Notes under the pieces: model-generated
What the model saw: the letters and a program-made list of their open reading frames with translations, nothing else
The model's database searches: none
What the model was told of the DNA's origin: nothing
Assembly: GCA_900766055.1 (NCBI GenBank)
Contig: CAAFTZ010000119.1
Location: 1 to 7,561, forward strand
Direction: 5' to 3'
Length of the DNA stretch: 7,561 bases
From: an uncultured Parasutterella sp.
Lineage (GTDB): Bacteria > Pseudomonadota > Gammaproteobacteria > Burkholderiales > Burkholderiaceae_F
Made by a program: the position numbers and the translations under genes
Shown here: in pieces, positions 1-5,222 of the stretch
Layout of the letters: every line of letters starts with the position of its first letter
Position numbering within the stretch: the stretch's first letter is position 1

Positions 1-410
1 CACAAAAAGGCTTGAACTACGCGGCTAACAATTATTCTCTCGGAAGTGATTTGGTGGACCAAATTCGAGGCAAGCCGAATGACGCTTCTTCTTATCCCGC
101 CATTGATCCGGTGAACGTGGACTTTTCAAAATACGATACCGTTATCATCGGTACGCCGCTTTGGTGGAGCAATATGGCCGCACCCATGCAAACGTTCTTA
201 TTCCATAACGGAAAGGCAATAGCCGGCAAGAAAATCGGTTTGATTGTATCAAGCGCCAGCAGCGGAATTTCCGGTGTTGAAAGAGATGCTAAACGCCTAA
301 TCCCTGAAGGCAAATTCACTAAGAGCCTTTGGATCCGCTCTTACCAAGTTTCGGCCGCACCGAAGATGGTGTCCGAGTGGCTCAAAGCCAACGATCTGGC
401 TTCCAAGTAA
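1..410 (+). CDS. Flavodoxin-like protein, C-terminal part (5' end outside window)
   Basis: The reading frame is open from the first bases of the window (codons begin at position 3) to a TAA at 408-410. The first in-frame start-like codon, a TTG at 12, has no credible ribosome binding site and would remove the N-terminal FMN phosphate-binding loop, so I read this as a gene cut by the window edge. The visible part shows the core of a flavodoxin fold: a strand and loop around 'DTVIIGTPLWWSNMAAPM', where the paired tryptophans typically stack near the flavin, then a strand 'KKIGLIVSSASSGISG' and a final helix ending in 'SEWLKAND'. The family carries FMN and acts as a soluble electron carrier or small quinone or disulfide reductase. 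About 135 residues are visible; full-length members are usually 150-200. The reductase partner and exact role are unknown. The family call is fairly sure, the function open. Confidence 0.82.
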   Translation, partial: QKGLNYAANNYSLGSDLVDQIRGKPNDASSYPAIDPVNVDFSKYDTVIIGTPLWWSNMAAPMQTFLFHNGKAIAGKKIGLIVSSASSGISGVERDAKRLIPEGKFTKSLWIRSYQVSAAPKMVSEWLKANDLASK

Positions 411-435
411 TTTTTCTATCCAAGTAATTTTTCTA
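402..435. repeat. Exact 17-bp tandem duplication over the flavodoxin stop codon
   Basis: The 17-mer TCCAAGTAATTTTTCTA occurs at 402-418 and again, directly adjacent, at 419-435 with no mismatch. The first copy carries the last codons and the TAA stop of the flavodoxin-like gene. The second copy repeats that stop as non-coding sequence. The perfect identity suggests a recent slippage duplication. Confidence 0.9.
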
Positions 436-438
436 ATA

Positions 439-462
439 AGAAAGGCGCCGAAGCGCCTTTCT
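439..462 (-). terminator. Intrinsic terminator with UUCG tetraloop, probably bidirectional
   Basis: A perfect stem joins 439-448 and 453-462 around a four-base loop. Read on the minus strand the loop is TTCG closed by a C-G pair, the exceptionally stable cUUCGg tetraloop, followed by a T-rich tail (CTTATTAG, then more T-rich sequence). It lies 32 bases beyond the ansB stop and 28 bases beyond the flavodoxin stop, between two convergent genes, so it can serve both. The minus-strand loop and tail favour ansB as the main user. Confidence 0.85.
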
Positions 463-494
463 CATCAAATATCAAGAAGATCTAATCGATCAGA

Positions 495-1544
495 TTAATA
501 CTGGTCGAACATTCTCTGGATTTCTTTCGGATCCTGAGTCTTCGTCAGAGCAAGCTGCAGGAGCAGACGAGCTTTCTGAGGATTCAGTGTGTCGGATTCT
601 AAGAAACCGGCTTTTGTCCACATCGGCAGAGAAACCGTGGTTGCACCGTTTGGAACACGAGCACTTCTTACGACCACAACACCTTTAGTCACAGCATCTT
701 TCAAACCTTCCATTGTCGGATTGGCGATCGAGCCGTTGCCTGTGCCGGCGTGAATGATGCCTTTGGCCCCGGCAGCGACGGCTGCGTCAGCCATCACACG
801 GTCATCATCGACGTGAGAGTAAATGATGTCAACGCGAGGCAGGGTTTCAAGTTTGCTCACGTCAAATTCGCTGTTGGTGGTATGACGCTTTGTGGACTGT
901 TTGTAGAAACGAACTTTGTTTCCGCTGACGTAACCCATAGCGCCAAGTTCCGGAGACTTGAAGGTTGCCGGATTGGTCGTATTGGTCTTGGTGACGTCGC
1001 GAGCTCCGTTGATTTCGTCGTTCATCACGATCATGACGCCTTTGCCCTTAGCTTCAGGCGTAGAAGCAACACGCACGGCTTCGAGCAGGTTCATAGGGCC
1101 GTCTGCGGAAATGGCTGTTGCAGGACGCATAGCGCCGACCAAAATCACAGGCTTGTCGCTCTTGGTGACGAGGTTCAGGAAGTAAGCGGTTTCTTCCAAT
1201 GTGTCTGTTCCGTGCGTAATCACAACGGCGTCAACCTTCGGGTCGGCCAGCAGTTCGTTAACGCGCTTAGCCAGTTTCAGCAAGGTCTTTGTGTCCATGT
1301 TGTTGGAAGAGATCTTGACGACCTGTTCACCGGAAACATTGGCATAGTCTTTCATAGCCGGAACGGCTTCGATCAAAGTCTGAATGCCTAAGTCACCGGC
1401 TTTGTATCCGGTTGTCTGAGTGCTGGAAGCGGCGGTACCCGCGATCGTTCCGCCTGTAGCCAAAATCTTTACGGAAGGGAGGTCTGCAGCGAAAGCTGCG
1501 GTGGCAGCCATCAGAGCTGCGGAAACGAGAATTTTCTTGAACAT
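495..1544 (-). CDS. ansB: Type II (periplasmic) L-asparaginase
   Basis: Hydrolyses L-asparagine to L-aspartate and ammonia, probably in the periplasm. I chose the ATG at 1544 (349 residues) over the longer in-frame GTG at 1598 because it begins a textbook signal peptide, MFKKILVSAALMAATAAFA, cleaved near residue 19 or 20. The catalytic landmarks are present. TGGTIAG carries the first nucleophile Thr33. Tyr47 and Ser80 match the flexible-loop Tyr and the substrate-binding Ser. THGTDT carries Thr113-Asp114, and DVTKTNTT carries Lys186. Length and order fit the bacterial AnsB family. No cysteine is present, so the disulfide of the E. coli enzyme is absent, as in some other family members. The Shine-Dalgarno (AAGAAA) is weak. 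A possible promoter (TTTAAA at 1612-1617, 16-base spacer, GGTAAT as ATTACC at 1590-1595) overlaps the tail of the tctC terminator. Glutaminase side activity cannot be judged. Confidence 0.95.
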   Translation of the reverse strand: MFKKILVSAALMAATAAFAADLPSVKILATGGTIAGTAASSTQTTGYKAGDLGIQTLIEAVPAMKDYANVSGEQVVKISSNNMDTKTLLKLAKRVNELLADPKVDAVVITHGTDTLEETAYFLNLVTKSDKPVILVGAMRPATAISADGPMNLLEAVRVASTPEAKGKGVMIVMNDEINGARDVTKTNTTNPATFKSPELGAMGYVSGNKVRFYKQSTKRHTTNSEFDVSKLETLPRVDIIYSHVDDDRVMADAAVAAGAKGIIHAGTGNGSIANPTMEGLKDAVTKGVVVVRSARVPNGATTVSLPMWTKAGFLESDTLNPQKARLLLQLALTKTQDPKEIQRMFDQY

Positions 1545-1617
1545 TTTCTTATGGATGCAAAAAGTTAGCCTCAATCCTAAAATTGAGAAATTACCCACCT
1601 AAAAAGGTATTTTTAAA

Positions 1618-1639
1618 CCCGGGCATCGAAATGCCCGGG
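1618..1639 (-). terminator. Intrinsic terminator after tctC
   Basis: A perfect 9-bp stem (1618-1626 with 1631-1639) carries CGAA on the plus strand, which is a TTCG loop on the minus strand. The following minus-strand tail is TTTAAAAATA. It starts 16 bases beyond the tctC stop and lies before ansB, so it should at least attenuate read-through from tctC into ansB. The tail is only moderately T-rich, so partial read-through is plausible. Confidence 0.8.
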
Positions 1640-1662
1640 ACAAATAATCAAAAATTATTTGT
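1640..1662. repeat. AT-rich inverted repeat across the tctC stop codon
   Basis: ACAAATAAT at 1640-1648 and ATTATTTGT at 1654-1662 are perfect complements separated by CAAAA. The right arm contains the tctC stop codon and last residues. On the minus-strand transcript it would form a weak hairpin immediately before the GC-rich terminator stem. Confidence 0.7.
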
Positions 1663-2602
1663 AGAGGTCGTTGACAACGTCACGAGCAAACTTGTCCTGG
1701 GCCTTGATCAGGTCGCCGAGTTCCTTGTTGTCTTTGAAGTCGAGAGCCATGCCGGCTTTCTTATGAGCTTCAATGACAGCAGGATCCTGCATAGTCTTCT
1801 TGAAGGCTTCAACGTAGTACTGGATAACTTCGGGCTTAGTTCCCTTCGGAGCAACTAAAGCACGAGCGGAACCGTACCATTCGGGGTAGAGGCCTTTTTC
1901 GCCGAGTGTCGGAACATTCGGGAGTTCAGGATCACGTTTGGTGTTGAAAACAGCCAGAACGCGGAGTTCGGGTTTGTCGCCCTTAACGAGCTTGGCAACG
2001 TCAGCAACCTTGGCGCAGGTGAAGTCAACTTCGCCCTGACGAAGAGCCAGCAGCTGGTCGGCTGTGCCTCCGTAAGGAATGGCTTTGTACTTGAAGCCGG
2101 CGCTCTTAGCAAGCAGCTGAGCAGCAGTGTGGTTGGAAGCCTTGTTGCCGTTTGTGGAGGCTTTCAGGTTTCCTTTCTCTTTAGCGGCGGCAACGAGTTC
2201 TTCGATGGTCTTGTAGGGAGAATCGGCCTTAACAGCAACAACACCGGCTTCAGTCAGATGGTTGGCGATAGGAACGATGTCATTGATGGAGAAGGGAGCA
2301 CCCGGCTGAGCAGCCAAAGTGGTGAATGTCGGCAGGTTGATGAAGCCGATAGTCTGGCCGTCGGGTTTGGACTGAACTAATTTTGTCCAGCCGATCTTGC
2401 CGTCAGCACCGGGAAGGTTCTGAATGATGATGGTTTTCGGAATGTACTTCTGGGCTTCGGTAGCAAGAAGACGAGCACCTGTGTCTGTGCCGGAACCGGC
2501 TTTGTAAGCAACGATAACGTTGACGTCACCGGTCGGTTCCCATGCCATAACTGTCATCGGCAGGGCCATAGCAACTGCAACAGCTGCGAGTACTTTTTTC
2601 AT
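1655..2602 (-). CDS. tctC: Periplasmic receptor of a tripartite tricarboxylate transporter (TctC / Bug family)
   Basis: A 315-residue solute-binding protein that captures a carboxylate-type ligand in the periplasm and hands it to the TctA/TctB membrane complex. A signal peptide, MKKVLAAVAVAMALPMTVMA, is followed by the mature start WEPTGDVNVIV. The Bug-type ligand loop is visible as AYKAGSGTDTGARLLA (residues about 32-47). It is followed by NLPGADGKIG (family pattern N-PGA-G-IG), IPYGGTADQLLALRQGEVDF and VPTLGEKGL near the C-terminus, all in family order and at normal length. The start ATG at 2602 is fixed by an excellent Shine-Dalgarno, AGGAGG, nine bases upstream. Unlike the common tctC-tctB-tctA order, this gene follows tctA and is separated from it by a terminator, so it probably has its own promoter. 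A candidate is TTCACA with TGTAAG 18 bases on, in plus coordinates 2719-2748. The ligand cannot be read from sequence; known Bug ligands include citrate, aspartate and glutamate. Confidence 0.95.
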   Translation of the reverse strand: MKKVLAAVAVAMALPMTVMAWEPTGDVNVIVAYKAGSGTDTGARLLATEAQKYIPKTIIIQNLPGADGKIGWTKLVQSKPDGQTIGFINLPTFTTLAAQPGAPFSINDIVPIANHLTEAGVVAVKADSPYKTIEELVAAAKEKGNLKASTNGNKASNHTAAQLLAKSAGFKYKAIPYGGTADQLLALRQGEVDFTCAKVADVAKLVKGDKPELRVLAVFNTKRDPELPNVPTLGEKGLYPEWYGSARALVAPKGTKPEVIQYYVEAFKKTMQDPAVIEAHKKAGMALDFKDNKELGDLIKAQDKFARDVVNDLYK

Positions 2603-2661
2603 TTCAAATATCCTCCTAAGGATGGTGATTTTTTTACTGCTGAACCCAGATCACATTTGCA

Positions 2662-2674
2662 GGATCATTTATCC
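2662..2674. promoter_or_regulatory. Dyad in tctC leader resembling one in tctB leader
   Basis: On the minus strand the sequence GGATAAATGATCC has 4-bp arms GGAT/ATCC and lies 60 bases upstream of the tctC start. A very similar dyad, GGGATAAATCCC, lies 58 bases upstream of the tctB start. Both are followed by TG. This is an operator candidate; no binding protein is identified. Confidence 0.35.
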
Positions 2675-2756
2675 GACAAATGACGACTCCGAATCAGTAA
2701 TGTGGATATTAACCCACGCTTACAAATTTTGGAATAAAAATCTGTGAAACCACCAT

Positions 2757-2782
2757 AAAAAAGCCTCCGCTTCTGCGGAGGC
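2757..2782 (-). terminator. Strong intrinsic terminator after tctBA
   Basis: An 8-bp GC-rich perfect stem (2763-2770 with 2775-2782) with a four-base loop (AGAA on the minus strand) is followed on that strand by six T residues (2757-2762). It lies 19 bases beyond the tctA stop and separates tctBA from tctC. This is the most canonical terminator in the window. Confidence 0.9.
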
Positions 2783-2801
2783 GAGTGGTCAAAGCAACAG
2801 A

Positions 2802-4310
2802 TTAGTGATGAGCTCTTGCTTCAACGTGCTTCTCCCAGCGAGCCATCAGCCACGGAGAGCAAGTACCGAGGACGCACAAGAGGATGAGCATCCAGCAGAG
2901 CGGGGTGCTGAAAAGGATCGAAGGATCGCCGTCGGAGAGATAGAGAGAACGGCGCAGACCGTTTTCCCCGATCGGTCCGAGGATCAAGCCCAGCACGATG
3001 GCGGCTGCGTTCAAATCAAACTTGCGAACGAAGTAGCCGATGATGCCGAAAATGAACATGATGATCACTTCCACAAAGTTGTTGTGAATAGCGAAAGAAC
3101 CCACAACGCAAAGCAGGAAGATGGAAGGAATCAGAATGGAGTCGGAAAGGCGGGAGACCTGAGCAAACATACGGCAGCCGACGAGACCGACGCCGAGCAT
3201 CGCAAACTGTACGAGCACGAAACCGGCGAAGAATGTATAAGTCATCGGTGCGTAAGTCGAGAACAGTTCGGGCCCCGGCTGCAGGCCGTGAATAATCAAA
3301 CCGCCCATTAACACGGCTGTTACGGATTCGCCCGGGATACCCAACGTCAGCGTCGGGATAAGAGAGCCGCCGGTCACCGCGTTGTTGGCAGCTTCGGAAC
3401 CGGCCACACCGTCAATGGAGCCCTTGCCGAATTCATCTTTATGTTTGGAGAAGCGGCGCGCTTCGTTGTAACCCATGAAGCAGGCGATTGTTGCGCCGGC
3501 GCCCGGCAAGATACCTAAGATGTTGCCGATAATCCAAGAACGAGTGATAGTCGGAGCCAATCTCTTAATATCGGAGCGGCTCAGAAGAAGGCTGCCCGTG
3601 AATTTAGCGGCTTTTGCGCGTTTCTTAATCGCTTTTTCTGCCAGGATCAAAACCTGAGACATAGAAAATAAGCCGATCAGCGCGCAAGTAACGTTGACAC
3701 CGTTGTAAAGGGTCGTGCTGCCCATCATGAAGCGTTCGACACCTTCCATCGGGTCCATACCGACCGTAGAAATCAGAAGACCTAAGATACCGGAGATGAA
3801 ACCTTTGAGAAGCGATTTAGAGGAGACACCGGCGATAACGGTAAGGCCGAAAATCGAAAGCCAGAAATATTCCGGGCTCTTGAACTTCATTGCCAGTTCG
3901 GCAAGGAACGGAGAGAAGAAGTAAAGAGAAATACAGCTTAATAAACCGCCGCAGAAAGAAGCAAAACAGGCAACAGCGAGAGCTTTAGCGGCCATGCCTT
4001 TCTTCGTCAGCTCGTAGCCTTCAATGGCAGTTGCGGCAGAAGCAGGCGTACCCGGGGTATGAATCAGAATCGCGGAAATAGAGCCGCCGAAGATGGCGCC
4101 GCAGTAGATACCGCCTAAGACGATCAAACCGGTGGCTTGATCCATACCGAAAGTCACCGGAAGCAGGAGGGCGACGCCCATCGCTGCGGACAAACCGGGC
4201 AAACAGCCGATCGTAATACCCAGTGCAGTGGCACCGATCATCAGAACCAATGTAAGCGGATTCATCGCATGGATGAAACCCATGCCCATCAAGGAGAGTG
4301 TTTCTAACAT
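2802..4310 (-). CDS. tctA: Large membrane subunit of a tripartite tricarboxylate transporter (TctA)
   Basis: A 502-residue polytopic inner-membrane protein that forms the translocation channel of a TTT-type secondary carrier, powered by an ion gradient and fed by a TctC receptor. The protein is hydrophobic throughout, with about ten to twelve predicted membrane spans. The TctA signatures are intact: GCLPGLSAAMGVALLLP at about 35-51, GGIYCGAIFGGSISAILIH followed by TPGTPASAATAIEGYE at about 66-100, and in the second half GILPGAGATIACFMGYNEAR (about 267-286), GSEAANNAVTGGSLIPTLTL and GIPGES (about 325-330). The two PG-containing halves reflect the internal duplication of the family. The length is normal. 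The ATG at 4310 follows a good Shine-Dalgarno, AAGGAG, eight bases upstream, which overlaps the tctB stop codon. The gap from tctB is 12 bases, so the two are surely co-transcribed and probably translationally coupled. Confidence 0.97.
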   Translation of the reverse strand: MLETLSLMGMGFIHAMNPLTLVLMIGATALGITIGCLPGLSAAMGVALLLPVTFGMDQATGLIVLGGIYCGAIFGGSISAILIHTPGTPASAATAIEGYELTKKGMAAKALAVACFASFCGGLLSCISLYFFSPFLAELAMKFKSPEYFWLSIFGLTVIAGVSSKSLLKGFISGILGLLISTVGMDPMEGVERFMMGSTTLYNGVNVTCALIGLFSMSQVLILAEKAIKKRAKAAKFTGSLLLSRSDIKRLAPTITRSWIIGNILGILPGAGATIACFMGYNEARRFSKHKDEFGKGSIDGVAGSEAANNAVTGGSLIPTLTLGIPGESVTAVLMGGLIIHGLQPGPELFSTYAPMTYTFFAGFVLVQFAMLGVGLVGCRMFAQVSRLSDSILIPSIFLLCVVGSFAIHNNFVEVIIMFIFGIIGYFVRKFDLNAAAIVLGLILGPIGENGLRRSLYLSDGDPSILFSTPLCWMLILLCVLGTCSPWLMARWEKHVEARAHH

Positions 4311-4322
4311 GGCTTCTTCTCC

Positions 4323-4772
4323 TTATTCAAACCAGACCCCGAGGGGAAGAGGTACATGCAGGAACATCGAGAAAACCAGATAGGTCACAATCATGATGCA
4401 GGCGCAGCTAATAATTGCGGGGATCGGTTTTACCTTCAGGAAGAATTGGGCCAGCAGCAAATACAGAACGCTGGAGATGTAATAGCCCAAATAGTTCACT
4501 AAGGCCATATAAATAATGCAGCCGGCCAAGACGCCGAAAAACTGTCCTGGCAGGAAACCGGCGAACAGTTTTCTGAAGTCATTAAGAACAACTCGGTGGC
4601 GGTAGAAGGAATAGAGCTGCTTACCAAGAAATAGAGTGTTGCAGAGGTAAAGCGCTGTTAAGAGAATTAGAGGGTAGGATTGAGCGGCCGGCGGCAGCTG
4701 GAGCGTCATGACCAAAAACCAGGTCGCAACGCCATAGACAACCGCGATGACGCATAAGTCGGACTCTTTCAT
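4323..4772 (-). CDS. tctB: Small membrane subunit of a tripartite tricarboxylate transporter (TctB)
   Basis: A 149-residue hydrophobic protein with four or five predicted membrane helices, at about residues 6-24, 33-50, 75-94, 97-112 and 118-138. This is the size and topology of TctB, the poorly conserved accessory subunit that partners TctA. The C-terminal stretch FSMFLHVPLPLGVW fits the usual TctB ending, a hydrophobic helix followed by V-PLP-G. Identification depends partly on its position directly upstream of tctA, which starts 12 bases after it. The ATG at 4772 has only a weak Shine-Dalgarno (AAGAG, eight bases upstream), so translation may be modest compared with the receptor gene. The role in transport is required in studied systems but mechanistically unclear. 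It is the first gene of the minus-strand unit, preceded by a leader of about 160 bases if the candidate promoter at 4940-4968 is used. Confidence 0.88.
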   Translation of the reverse strand: MKESDLCVIAVVYGVATWFLVMTLQLPPAAQSYPLILLTALYLCNTLFLGKQLYSFYRHRVVLNDFRKLFAGFLPGQFFGVLAGCIIYMALVNYLGYYISSVLYLLLAQFFLKVKPIPAIISCACIMIVTYLVFSMFLHVPLPLGVWFE

Positions 4773-4829
4773 GTTTGTGACTCTTGTTTAATGAGGTTGT
4801 TTATGAGCCTGTCGAGATTATGAAAAACA

Positions 4830-4841
4830 GGGATTTATCCC
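4830..4841. promoter_or_regulatory. Dyad in tctB leader (operator candidate)
   Basis: GGGATTTATCCC (minus strand GGGATAAATCCC) has 5-bp complementary arms around two central bases. It lies 58 bases upstream of the tctB start and matches the dyad upstream of tctC in sequence and distance. It could be a binding site common to both transcription units. The function is inferred. Confidence 0.35.
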
Positions 4842-4876
4842 GCTGAAATAATTACTTACATAGCCCATTCTGAGTG

Positions 4877-4905
4877 ATTCTACATCAGGGCTCATTGCCG
4901 ACCAA
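4877..4905 (-). promoter_or_regulatory. Second candidate promoter for tctBA
   Basis: On the minus strand, TAGAAT (plus 4877-4882) matches the -10 consensus at five of six bases. Exactly 17 bases upstream stands TTGGTC (plus 4900-4905), which matches -35 only in the TTG. Use would give a shorter leader, about 100 bases. This is a weak prediction made by eye. Confidence 0.28.
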
Positions 4906-4939
4906 AGGCTTTCATAAGGCGCTTCGCCGGAAGATAGAA

Positions 4940-4968
4940 AATATTCCAAAAATTCAATCGATTATCAA
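4940..4968 (-). promoter_or_regulatory. Candidate sigma70-type promoter for tctBA
   Basis: On the minus strand, TTGATA (plus 4963-4968, five of six to the -35 consensus) is followed after exactly 17 bases by AATATT (plus 4940-4945, four of six to -10). It points towards tctB. The dyad at 4954-4972 covers its -35 box and part of the spacer, a classic place for an operator. Confidence 0.4.
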
Positions 4969-4972
4969 TTGA
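4954..4972. promoter_or_regulatory. 19-bp imperfect palindrome, probable operator
   Basis: TCAATCGATTATCAATTGA is symmetric about its central T, with a single mismatched pair (C against A) among nine. It overlaps the candidate tctB -35 region. Most of it recurs as a near copy just upstream of the hydrolase gene (5177-5192). Confidence 0.5.
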
Positions 4973-5024
4973 CCCAATTGTGTAATTTTTATTGTTTTCA
5001 CGGAAAGATATTTTTGGTGCATGA

Positions 5025-5056
5025 AATTGAGCCGAATTTGGCCTCAATTGTTTTTT
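5025..5056 (+). terminator. Terminator-like hairpin upstream of the hydrolase gene
   Basis: AATTGAG (5025-5031) pairs with CTCAATT (5043-5049). CC and GG extend the stem inside around one bulged C, leaving a GAATTT loop, and six T residues follow at 5051-5056. The stem is AT-rich and only moderately stable. It has no plus-strand gene upstream within 4.6 kb, so it either ends an unseen leader transcript or attenuates transcription of the hydrolase gene. Confidence 0.45.
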
Positions 5057-5077
5057 CGGACAATAAGTACTTTCTAC

Positions 5078-5104
5078 AGCCTAAAAAATCTCCTTTTTTG
5101 GGCT
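5078..5104 (+). promoter_or_regulatory. Second leader hairpin with an alternative pairing partner
   Basis: AGCCTAAAAAA (5078-5088) pairs with TTTTTTGGGCT (5094-5104) around a five-base loop: 11 consecutive pairs including one U-G wobble. GCCTAA at 5079-5084 can pair instead with TTAGGC at 5115-5120. The structure lies 22 bases beyond the preceding terminator-like hairpin and about 120 bases before the hydrolase start. Confidence 0.4.
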
Positions 5105-5155
5105 CGCCGAAGAATTAGGCAAAACTTCTAGAAATACGTGACATCGCAGATTCAG

Positions 5156-5174
5156 GTACATCCCTAACATGTAC
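5156..5174. promoter_or_regulatory. Inverted repeat GTACAT-N7-ATGTAC near the hydrolase start
   Basis: Perfect 6-bp arms at 5156-5161 and 5169-5174 are separated by seven bases, with a centre-to-centre spacing suiting a dimeric regulator on one DNA face. It lies about 50 bases upstream of the hydrolase ATG. No convincing sigma70 promoter is visible here; the best -35-like box is GTGACA at 5138-5143, without a good partner. Confidence 0.4.
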
Positions 5175-5222
5175 ACATCGATTATTCATTGATTCTCTTA
5201 TTTTTACTTATAGGTGCGAAGC

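Larger units (their letters stand above)
4957..5192 (+). repeat. Pair of 16-bp near-identical direct repeats in the divergent region
   Basis: ATCGATTATCAATTGA at 4957-4972 and ATCGATTATTCATTGA at 5177-5192 agree at 14 of 16 bases, in the same orientation, 220 bases apart. The coordinates span both copies. The first overlaps the candidate tctB promoter. The second ends 30 bases before the hydrolase start. Confidence 0.6.

Noticed and set aside
750..1391. 213-codon plus-strand ORF opposite ansB
   Set aside because: It is the antisense shadow of a clear asparaginase with conserved catalytic motifs. Its product is rich in V, F, G and H with no recognisable domain.
1545..1598. N-terminal extension of ansB from a GTG at 1598
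   Set aside because: It would place 18 extra residues, including hydrophobic ones, before a textbook signal peptide. The ATG at 1544 is the better start.
2805..3311. 168-codon plus-strand ORF opposite tctA
   Set aside because: It is a shadow of the TctA C-terminal half. The product is highly charged and unlike any family I know, while the minus frame has strong TctA motifs.
4861..4928. Short complementary segments in the tctB leader (AGCCC/GGGCT and GGCG/CGCC)
   Set aside because: Arms of only four or five bases with large or tiny loops are expected by chance in a region of this length.
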